NCBI GenBank assembly: GCA_015229165.1
Contig: JADGCD010000152.1
Coordinates: 1-5,257 of the forward strand
Length of the DNA: 5,257 nt
Direction of reading: 5' to 3'
Origin: Nitrospinota bacterium
GTDB taxonomy: Bacteria > Nitrospinota_A > UBA7883 > JADGGD01
Part shown: piece after piece, positions 1-5,257 of the stretch
Position numbering within the stretch: position 1 is the stretch's first letter
How the letters are laid out: the number at the start of each line of letters is the position of its first letter
Translations under genes and position numbers: made by a program
The notes under the pieces: model-generated
Database searches by the model: none
Seen by the model: only the letters and a program-made list of their open reading frames with translations
Told to the model about the DNA's origin: nothing

Positions 1-2
1 GG

Positions 3-728
3 GGGGTGGTGACCGGCAAACCGGTCGACCTGGGGGGAAGCCGGGGTCGCCGCGAGGCCACCCGACGGGGGGCCGTGATGGTGGCGCTGGAGGCGCTCAG
101 GGACGACGGTGTAGAGAACCCCCGGTTCGCCATCGAGGGATTCGGCAATGTCGGCTACGAAGCGGCCCAGTGGCTCTGCGACAAGGGCTACAAGGTGGTG
201 GCGGTCAGCAATTCGACCGGGGCGACCCACAACCCCGACGGGCTTGACATCCCCGCCCTGCGCAGTCATGTGGCGGCCACCGGGTCGGTCCCCACGTTCA
301 CGGGGGGGGAGCCGATCATCTCGGCCATGATGGCGCCGTGCGAAGCGTTTCTCCCCTGCGCGCTGGAGGGGTCGATCACGGCGGAGAACGAGGGGGCCAT
401 CCAGGCCCGCATCGTGGTGGAGGGGGCCAACGCGCCGACGACGCTGGAGGCCGACGAGCGGCTCCGCAAGCGGGGGGTGCTGGTCATCCCCGACATTCTG
501 GCCAACGCGGGGGGGGTGATCGTCTCCTATTTCGAATGGGTGCAGAACCGGGAGGGGTTCTATTGGGACGAGGAGGCGATTCACGATCAACTGCAAAAGA
601 AGATCGTGGCGGCCTATCGCCGGGTGCGGGAGTACGCGGAAGCGAACGATCTGTCGTATCGGGAGGCGGCTTACAGTCTGGCGCTGACCCGGATCGCCAA
701 AGGGGTGGAGGCCCGGGGAGTGCAGTGA
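3..728 (+). CDS. gdhA: Glu/Leu dehydrogenase family protein, C-terminal part (probable NAD(P)-dependent glutamate dehydrogenase)
   Basis: This is the C-terminal ~241 residues of an amino-acid dehydrogenase that most likely interconverts glutamate and 2-oxoglutarate plus ammonia in the cytoplasm. The gene starts upstream of the window. The GTG at base 6 is an internal valine of the family motif GVVTGKP, not a start, because the frame is open to base 3. Visible landmarks are VTGKP...LGGSRGRREAT, the Rossmann loop GFGNVG (bases 138-155), the strand KVVAVSNS, EGANAPTT, PDILANAGGV and SYFEWVQN, all in the usual order for Glu/Leu/Phe/Val dehydrogenases. Family members are about 410-430 residues, so roughly 170-180 N-terminal residues, including the catalytic lysines, lie outside. 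An Asn (codon 210-212) sits where many relatives have Asp (SDS) at the cofactor-binding strand. The family is certain. Glutamate rather than another amino acid as substrate is likely but rests on overall similarity. Confidence 0.93.
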   Translation, partial: GVVTGKPVDLGGSRGRREATRRGAVMVALEALRDDGVENPRFAIEGFGNVGYEAAQWLCDKGYKVVAVSNSTGATHNPDGLDIPALRSHVAATGSVPTFTGGEPIISAMMAPCEAFLPCALEGSITAENEGAIQARIVVEGANAPTTLEADERLRKRGVLVIPDILANAGGVIVSYFEWVQNREGFYWDEEAIHDQLQKKIVAAYRRVREYAEANDLSYREAAYSLALTRIAKGVEARGVQ

Positions 729-846
729 CCGGCGTACGATTGCCTTGCGACCGAGCCGCCGCCTCGCCCCCCCTTGACCGAACCATACCTGCGCGGCGAA
801 GACGCGCCCCTTCGTGCGAGGAGGGAAGAGGCCAGGCGCAAGCCCG
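729..846. other. Convergent intergenic spacer without a gene
   Basis: These 118 bases separate the ends of the dehydrogenase (+) and the pterin dehydratase (-). I see no open frame with a ribosome site and no hairpin followed by a T tract in either direction. A small inverted repeat (GCGCG at 791-795 and CGCGC at 803-807, 7-nt loop) could fold in either transcript, and a C7 run lies at 767-773. Transcription from both sides presumably ends here, but no classical intrinsic terminator is recognisable. Confidence 0.6.
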
Positions 847-857
847 TCAGGCTTTGC
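838..857 (-). other. Hairpin enclosing the stop codon of the pterin dehydratase gene
   Basis: Read on the minus strand, GCAAAGCC and GGCTTGC flank the loop TGACG. The five pairs next to the loop (AGCC side plus A-T) are perfect, then one base bulges and two more pairs follow. The loop contains the TGA stop (849-847). No T tract follows, so this is at best a weak 3'-end hairpin, possibly protecting the transcript end. Confidence 0.35.
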
Positions 858-1101
858 CCAAATAGAGGGCGTCGATAGCCTGCGCCAACCGGCGATCCCG
901 GTCGGTGACGCTGTTGTCCGCGTCGTGGGAGGTCGTCTCCACCGTCACCGTCTTGTAGCCGAGCAGGACTTCGGGGTGATGGTTCCGCTCGTCGGCCAGG
1001 GCCGCCACACGCGCAACGAAAGCGGCGCCTTGGGCGTAGGTGTCGAAAGAGAAGGTCCGGATCAGGGCGCCCCCCTCCTCAAGCCAGCTCGGATCGGTCA
1101 T
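847..1101 (-). CDS. phhB: Pterin-4a-carbinolamine dehydratase (4a-hydroxytetrahydrobiopterin dehydratase)
   Basis: This 84-residue protein matches the PCD/DCoH family, which dehydrates 4a-hydroxytetrahydropterin during pterin recycling after aromatic amino-acid hydroxylation, in the cytoplasm. The signature is intact: an Asn-His-His-Pro block at residues 40-43, a second histidine at 59 (TSHD) and an acidic residue at 67-69 (TDRD), followed by the terminal helix RLAQAIDALY. An aromatic-rich N-terminal strand (W6, then RTFSF at 15-19) fits as well. At 84 residues it is shorter than the usual 95-118. It lacks the N-terminal helix that normally precedes the tryptophan, and no upstream in-frame ATG, GTG or TTG restores it. 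The start is supported by AGGAGG five bases upstream. It lies 57 nt downstream of amrS and may use its own promoter. No phenylalanine hydroxylase gene is in view, so the actual substrate (for example a molybdopterin-type or other pterin) is open. Confidence 0.9.
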   Translation of the reverse strand: MTDPSWLEEGGALIRTFSFDTYAQGAAFVARVAALADERNHHPEVLLGYKTVTVETTSHDADNSVTDRDRRLAQAIDALYLGKA

Positions 1102-1106
1102 GGCGC

Positions 1107-1112
1107 CCTCCT
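1107..1112 (-). promoter_or_regulatory. Strong ribosome binding site for the pterin dehydratase
   Basis: The minus strand reads AGGAGG, five bases (GCGCC) before the ATG at 1101. This is the best Shine-Dalgarno sequence in the window and decides the start of this short gene. Confidence 0.85.
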
Positions 1113-1133
1113 GCGTCGAATACGTCTCGCATA

Positions 1134-1162
1134 AGCATACGGCGGTTCGCGGCCCCTTTCAA
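1134..1162 (-). promoter_or_regulatory. Possible sigma70-type promoter for the pterin dehydratase
   Basis: On the minus strand TTGAAA (1162-1157) and TATGCT (1139-1134) are separated by exactly 17 bases. They match the -35 consensus at five of six and the -10 consensus at four of six positions. Transcription would start near 1127, leaving a leader of about 26 nt that contains the AGGAGG site. The -35 hexamer contains the TGA stop codon of amrS. This is a pattern match only. Confidence 0.45.
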
Positions 1163-1168
1163 GGGGCC
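1151..1168 (-). other. Perfect inverted repeat across the amrS stop codon
   Basis: The minus strand reads GGCCCCT-TGAA-AGGGGCC: seven perfect pairs with a four-base loop, or eight pairs around a two-base loop. The loop holds the amrS TGA stop. No T tract follows, so it is not a classical intrinsic terminator. It could act as a processing or attenuation hairpin between amrS and the next gene, or as a DNA dyad over that gene's putative -35 element. Confidence 0.5.
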
Positions 1169-2169
1169 ACGGTCATCGTCAGAGAGCCGCCACAAACGGC
1201 GCAGGCCCCCGTGGCGGTTACGCCCATCGATTCCACCCCGAACCACCCCCGCCGCACGGCCACCGCGCCGCACCCGGGGCAACGGGTCTGCCGCCACTCG
1301 GGCAGGTCGATATTGCCGACATAGACGTAATCGAGCCGCTGGCTCGCCTGCCGGGCCGCCCGAAGTAGCGTTTCCTTCGGCGTCGCGGGGATCGACAAAC
1401 GGTGGTCGGGATGGTAGCGGGAGAAGTGCAGAGGGATGGTCCGGCCAAGTCCGGCCACAAAGGCGACCAGCCGGTCGATCTGGTCGGGGGCGTCGTTGAG
1501 GGTGGGGATGAGCAGATTGGTCAGCTCCACATGGATTCCCCGCTCCACCGCACGCCGGATGGTCGTCAACACCGGCGCCAGAGGCCCTTTGCAGACTTTT
1601 CGGTAGAACCGTTCGTCCATGCTTTTCAGGTCGATGTTCATGGCGTCGATCAGCGGGGCCAGCCGGTCGAATGGCTCCGGCTCGACGAGGCCGTTGGTGA
1701 CGAGGACGTTTTTCCGCCCCTGCTCCCGAACCGCCGCTCCAGCGTCGAGGAGGTATTCGTACCAGATCAGCGGTTCGGCGTAGGTGTAGGCGACGCCGAT
1801 CCCTCCCGATTCCACCGCCATCCCGGCCAGACGTTCGGGCGCGATATACCGTACCGGGGCCGAGCTTTGCGACAGGTGGGCGTTCTGACAGAAGGAACAG
1901 GCCATATTGCAGCCGTTGGGGCCGACCGAGAGTATCCGGCTGCCCGGCATGAAATGGTAGAGGGGCTTTTTCTCGATCGGATCGACCGCCACGGCGCCGA
2001 CCATGCCGTAGTTGGTCGCCGCCATCCGGCCCCCCCGGTTCTCCCGACCGCCGCAGACGGGGCGGACCCCCCTTTTGAGGCGGCAGTGGAACGGGCAGAG
2101 GGCGCACCGGACAGCCCCCCCCTCCTCGGCTGTCCAGTAGAGCCCTTCATGTGCGGAGATGGTGGTCAT
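1159..2169 (-). CDS. amrS: AmmeMemoRadiSam system radical SAM enzyme
   Basis: This 336-residue cytosolic iron-sulfur enzyme belongs to the radical SAM family, in the group named for its usual association with AMMECR1 and MEMO domain proteins. Its reaction is not known to me with confidence. The [4Fe-4S]-binding motif C87-x3-C91-x2-C94 sits in GPNGCNMACSFCQN. Before it lies a Cys-rich N-terminus (C22, C25, C29, C39) with the family block CALCPFHC. After it come the TIM-barrel motifs TYAEPLIWYEY (129-139), VTNG (157-160), NIDLK (178-182), TNLLIPTLND (217-226) and PLHFSRYHPD (246-255), all typical of AmrS. The C-terminus carries two CxxC pairs (297/300 and 323/326), probably a zinc ribbon. Length is normal, and the start at 2169 places the first Cys motif correctly. 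It is divergently transcribed from the GAF-mreB cluster. AMMECR1 and MEMO partners are not visible here. Confidence 0.93.
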   Translation of the reverse strand: MTTISAHEGLYWTAEEGGAVRCALCPFHCRLKRGVRPVCGGRENRGGRMAATNYGMVGAVAVDPIEKKPLYHFMPGSRILSVGPNGCNMACSFCQNAHLSQSSAPVRYIAPERLAGMAVESGGIGVAYTYAEPLIWYEYLLDAGAAVREQGRKNVLVTNGLVEPEPFDRLAPLIDAMNIDLKSMDERFYRKVCKGPLAPVLTTIRRAVERGIHVELTNLLIPTLNDAPDQIDRLVAFVAGLGRTIPLHFSRYHPDHRLSIPATPKETLLRAARQASQRLDYVYVGNIDLPEWRQTRCPGCGAVAVRRGWFGVESMGVTATGACAVCGGSLTMTVAP

Positions 2170-2172
2170 GCG

Positions 2173-2183
2173 GAGGTTTCCTC
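2173..2183 (-). promoter_or_regulatory. Ribosome binding site of amrS, able to pair with its own spacer
   Basis: On the minus strand GAGG (2183-2180) lies ten bases before the ATG and is the only Shine-Dalgarno-like sequence. The spacer contains CCTC (2176-2173), which can pair with it over an AAA loop. The four-base stem is short, so sequestration of the site would be weak. Confidence 0.4.
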
Positions 2184-2189
2184 AATTTC

Positions 2190-2218
2190 AGGCTACGCCT
2201 GCCCCCGGTCGATGACAA
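2190..2218 (-). promoter_or_regulatory. Possible sigma70-type promoter for amrS
   Basis: On the minus strand TTGTCA (2218-2213, five of six to TTGACA) is followed after 17 bases by TAGCCT (2195-2190, three of six to TATAAT). The -10 element lies within an inverted repeat, CAGGC-GTA-GCCTG (2201-2189), which could be an operator. The leader would be very short, under 20 nt. The weak -10 makes this tentative. Confidence 0.35.
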
Positions 2219-2229
2219 GTCGTTGAATC

Positions 2230-2244
2230 TTGGGTATGCCCCAA
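2230..2244. repeat. Small inverted repeat between the divergent genes
   Basis: TTGGG (2230-2234) and CCCAA (2240-2244) are perfect inverted copies around TATGC. The dyad sits midway between the putative amrS promoter and the putative promoter of the GAF gene, where a regulator serving both could bind. Five-base arms can occur by chance. Confidence 0.25.
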
Positions 2245-2251
2245 AATCGCC

Positions 2252-2280
2252 TTTCACCCGAACGGCGCCCGGTTTATACT
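2252..2280 (+). promoter_or_regulatory. Possible promoter of the GAF-mreB cluster
   Basis: TATACT (2275-2280) is a good -10 hexamer, five of six to TATAAT, and stands out in this GC-rich spacer. The sequence 17 bases upstream (TTTCAC, 2252-2257) matches the -35 consensus poorly, so an activator may be needed. Transcription would begin near 2287. Confidence 0.45.
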
Positions 2281-2293
2281 GAGCGACCGATAA

Positions 2294-2308
2294 CCGGCGC
2301 CGCGCCGG
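2294..2308 (+). promoter_or_regulatory. GC-only palindrome just upstream of the GAF gene
   Basis: CCGGCGC-C-GCGCCGG is a perfect inverted repeat with 7-base arms around one central base. It ends four bases before the ATG at 2313 and lies downstream of the putative -10, so it would be in the 5' leader. In RNA it could fold as a 5-bp hairpin over the place where a Shine-Dalgarno sequence would be. In DNA it could be an operator. The gene has no clear ribosome binding site. Confidence 0.45.
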
Positions 2309-2312
2309 AAAT

Positions 2313-3791
2313 ATGAGAAGACGCTTTAACGGAATGCCCAATCATCTCAAAGAGAGCGTTCAACGGCTGGTGGAGCTGGTAAGCAACACCACCGAGGCCT
2401 TCACGGCCGCTCTTTTTCTTCTTGACGACCACCATCCCGGCGTCTTGCGCCTCTATGCGTGGCACACCCTTTCGCAAAGTCTGGTGACCGACGCCACCAT
2501 CCCGGTGGGGCACGGACTGGTCGGGTGGGTGGCGAAGAACGAAAAGGCGACCCACGCCACCCGGTTCGAACGGGACACCCGGGCGGCCCTGCGCTTTTAC
2601 ACCATCGACGAGCCGATCAAGTCGTTCGCCGCCACCCCGGTCCGCCACGGCGACCGGACCATCGGCGTCCTGGCCGTCGACAGCAAAAAGCAATATGTCT
2701 TCACCGACAAGTCGCTCAAACTTCTCGACGACTTCGCCGTCGCCATCGGCCGGTCGCTGGCCATGGGGCGGGGGCGGATCAAACTGCGGGAGGACGCCGA
2801 GGCTTTCGAGGGGGTTCACGGCCTCATGGCCCGCCTGGTCGGCTCCCGCGATGTGGATGAGGTGAGCGCCGCCCTACGCCTTGGATTGCAGGGGATCGTC
2901 CCCCACGAGAAACTCCTGCTGGCCCTTCACGACCGGGAGGACGATCTGTTCCGGCTCCACGACCCCCGCGGGTCGGGCGTGGAAGGGGACCCGGTCAACC
3001 TGACCAACTGCCGGTTGGGGCATGTCATCGGGCAGCAGCGGGTCATCAACATGCCCAGCGTCGGCGACGCCCGGATCGCTCCCGGCGTGAAAGGGGAGGA
3101 GTGGGGCTCTTTCCTCGGTGCGCCGATGCTGGTCAACAACGAGACCGTCGGCGCCATCGGGCTCTTCTCCCGCCGCCCCAACGCCTTCACCCGCGCGGCG
3201 GAGCTGGCCCTCTTCATGGTCGCCTCCACCGTCGCCAGCTCTTTCGCCTGGTTGCGGACCGGCGCCGGGGCGCCCCACCCCGGGGATATCGACCCGGTTA
3301 CCGGCGCCCGGACCCTCTCGTATGCCCTCGCAATGGGGAAACCGTTCGCCGGGCGGGGGGTGGTGGCGGTGATCAACCCCATCGGCCTGCTCCACGTCAA
3401 CGCCGAACTGGGGGTTCACGCCGGAGACGCCGCCTTGCTCGAAGTGAGCCGACGGCTGGCGGCCATCGCCCCGGAGTCGTCCCTTCTGGTCCGCCCCTGG
3501 GGCGACCGTCTGGCCCTCTTCGTCGGCAAAGGGGGGGCGTCCGACGCGCTGGCCCTCATGCGGGCGGCGGTGCGGGCCATCGAAGAAGCCCCCATTCTGG
3601 TTGATGGGGCCGATATAATCATGAAAGCTTGCGCCGGGGCCTCCCTCGCGCCGGACGACGGGGTCGGCGCCGAGGAGCTGCTGATCCGGGCCGAGACGGC
3701 CTGCCGCATGGCCCGTCGCATCGTGGGGGAGCGGATCGCCCTTGCCGGCGACAACGGCGCCCTCCCCGAGCTGACTTCCCTGAAAGGATAA
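2313..3791 (+). CDS. Double-GAF protein with a degenerate, probably inactive GGDEF-like C-terminal domain
   Basis: This 492-residue protein is soluble, with no signal peptide or membrane segment. Two GAF sensory domains are visible, at about 12-150 (FTAALFLLDD, VGHGLVGWVA, FAATPV, GVLAVDS) and about 163-312 (LLLALHD, LGHVIG, GAPMLV, GAIGLFS). Residues 325-478 follow the layout of a GGDEF domain: DPVTGAR (cf. DxLTGLxN), NPIGLLHVNAELGVHAGD, RPWGDRL in place of the R-Y-GGDEF segment, and a C-terminal helix AEELLIRAETACRMARR. The signature is WGDRL, the first metal-binding Asp is Asn355, and the RxxD inhibitory site is absent. Asn363 and Asp372, matching the guanine-contacting residues of active cyclases, are kept. 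Cyclase activity is therefore unlikely, but nucleotide binding or protein interaction is possible. The start is uncertain: ATG at 2313 or at 2334, neither with a good ribosome site. It is followed closely by mreB. The partner and ligand are unknown. Confidence 0.88.
   Translation: MRRRFNGMPNHLKESVQRLVELVSNTTEAFTAALFLLDDHHPGVLRLYAWHTLSQSLVTDATIPVGHGLVGWVAKNEKATHATRFERDTRAALRFYTIDEPIKSFAATPVRHGDRTIGVLAVDSKKQYVFTDKSLKLLDDFAVAIGRSLAMGRGRIKLREDAEAFEGVHGLMARLVGSRDVDEVSAALRLGLQGIVPHEKLLLALHDREDDLFRLHDPRGSGVEGDPVNLTNCRLGHVIGQQRVINMPSVGDARIAPGVKGEEWGSFLGAPMLVNNETVGAIGLFSRRPNAFTRAAELALFMVASTVASSFAWLRTGAGAPHPGDIDPVTGARTLSYALAMGKPFAGRGVVAVINPIGLLHVNAELGVHAGDAALLEVSRRLAAIAPESSLLVRPWGDRLALFVGKGGASDALALMRAAVRAIEEAPILVDGADIIMKACAGASLAPDDGVGAEELLIRAETACRMARRIVGERIALAGDNGALPELTSLKG
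3784..3788 (+). promoter_or_regulatory. mreB ribosome binding site overlapping the end of the GAF gene
   Basis: AAGGA lies inside the last codons of the upstream gene (stop TAA at 3789-3791), seven bases before the mreB GTG. Ribosomes finishing the GAF gene would pass over the site, which suggests translational coupling and a shared transcript. It also supports the GTG at 3796 as start. Confidence 0.75.
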
Positions 3792-3795
3792 CGAG

Positions 3796-4821
<1,026 letters not shown>

Positions 4822-4822
4822 T

Positions 4823-4834
4823 CGGCGCGCGCCG
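4823..4834. repeat. 12-bp perfect palindrome just after mreB
   Basis: CGGCGCGCGCCG begins one base after the mreB stop codon. It could form only a short hairpin and has no T tract, so it is not a convincing terminator, although a GC-rich hairpin at a transcript end is possible. Confidence 0.35.
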
Positions 4835-4862
4835 CCCCCTCGTATCGACGGGCCGACTGCGG

Positions 4863-4868
4863 TAGAAT
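4863..4868 (+). promoter_or_regulatory. Possible -10 element for the sensor gene
   Basis: TAGAAT matches the -10 consensus TATAAT at five of six positions and lies in the 89-bp gap between mreB and the sensor start. No good -35 hexamer is seen at 16-18 bases upstream. Transcription would begin near 4875. If real, the sensor gene is expressed separately from mreB. Confidence 0.35.
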
Positions 4869-4910
4869 CGGGGTATTCCCAAACTCCTTTTCATGCGGTC
4901 CGGCTCACCG

Positions 4911-5257
4911 ATGATAGAAAAATACAGGGGTCTTCCCTTCGCCACCCGGCTTGCGCTCGTCATCGCGCTGATCGTCACCTTCTTCTCGGGGGTGAACGTC
5001 GCTTTAAGCATAACCCGGCACGAAACCACCACGCAGGAGCGGGTCCAAAACTTCGCCGCCGGCATCGCCGAATCGGTCCTGTCCTCGCTCAACGCCATGA
5101 TGATTCAGGGGACCATCGGCGACCGGCAGGTATTCACCGACATCATCCGCAAGAGCAGTCGGGGGCTGGAGGAGATACGAATCGTCCGGGGCGATTCGGT
5201 CAACCAACAGTACGGCGAGGGGAGCCCCGACGAAGCCCCCAAGGATGACCTAGACCG
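4911..5257 (+). CDS. N-terminal part of a membrane-bound sensory protein (transmembrane helix plus periplasmic domain)
   Basis: The frame is open from base 4866 to the window edge, so only the first 115 residues are seen. After a short basic N-terminus comes one hydrophobic segment, residues about 10-33 (ATRLALVIALIVTFFSGVNVALSI), followed by a polar region that would face the periplasm. This layout is the start of a chemoreceptor, sensor histidine kinase or membrane diguanylate cyclase. The segment from about 58 (LSSLNAMMIQG) through EEIRIVRGDSVNQQYGEG resembles extracytoplasmic sensor domains of such proteins, but I cannot name the family, and the output domain is outside the window. The start could be ATG 4911 or the in-frame ATG 4893 (adding MRSGSP). 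Neither has a clear ribosome site. I chose 4911 because it puts the usual few residues ahead of the helix. Confidence 0.75.
   Translation, partial: MIEKYRGLPFATRLALVIALIVTFFSGVNVALSITRHETTTQERVQNFAAGIAESVLSSLNAMMIQGTIGDRQVFTDIIRKSSRGLEEIRIVRGDSVNQQYGEGSPDEAPKDDLD

Noticed and set aside
791..807. Hairpin as a bidirectional terminator between the converging genes
   Set aside because: The stem is only five pairs with a seven-base loop and no T tract on either strand. I list it as part of the spacer rather than as a terminator.
1079..2107. 342-codon minus-strand frame inside amrS
   Set aside because: It is the +1 shadow of amrS: its translation is Arg/Pro/Gly-rich without any domain, while the amrS frame carries the full radical SAM motif set.
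1402..2226. 274-codon plus-strand frame opposite amrS
   Set aside because: Antisense shadow in GC-rich DNA. It has no ribosome site or recognisable motif and conflicts with a confidently identified gene.
3344..3370. G-rich stretch that might form a G-quadruplex
   Set aside because: Runs after the first long one drop to two G, so the four-run, three-tetrad pattern is not met. It is explained by Gly and Val codons.

Overview
The window is GC-rich bacterial chromosome with tightly packed, fully coding sequence. No insertion sequence, phage gene, CRISPR array, tRNA or rRNA is visible. A canonical MreB and a membrane-anchored sensor point to a rod-shaped, probably Gram-negative, environmental bacterium. 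High-GC codon use, with frequent GGG glycine codons that produce runs of 7 to 9 G, runs through every gene, so nothing looks recently acquired. The sequence alone does not fix the phylum.

Layout. The left edge (3-728, +) holds the C-terminal part of a Glu/Leu-type amino-acid dehydrogenase, most likely NAD(P)-dependent glutamate dehydrogenase. It converges, across 118 non-coding bases, on a minus-strand pair: amrS (2169-1159), the radical SAM enzyme of the AmmeMemoRadiSam group, followed by a short pterin-4a-carbinolamine dehydratase (1101-847). A 143-bp divergent intergenic region (2170-2312) carries plausible promoters facing both ways and several small inverted repeats. To the right, on the plus strand, a GAF-GAF-degenerate-GGDEF protein (2313-3791) is followed after only 4 nt by mreB (3796-4821), whose ribosome binding site overlaps the end of the GAF gene. 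After mreB there is no mreC. Instead, behind a short gap with a possible promoter, a membrane sensor protein begins (4911) and runs off the right edge.

How the genes relate. Glutamate dehydrogenase, AmrS and the pterin dehydratase look like ordinary metabolic genes with no obvious shared pathway. The most interesting unit is the two-gene cluster of a double-GAF, catalytically dead GGDEF-like protein with mreB. Its arrangement implies co-expression and possibly translational coupling, so a signal-sensing pseudo-cyclase may be linked to cell-shape control. That link is inference from gene order; the lost GGDEF catalytic residues are visible directly.
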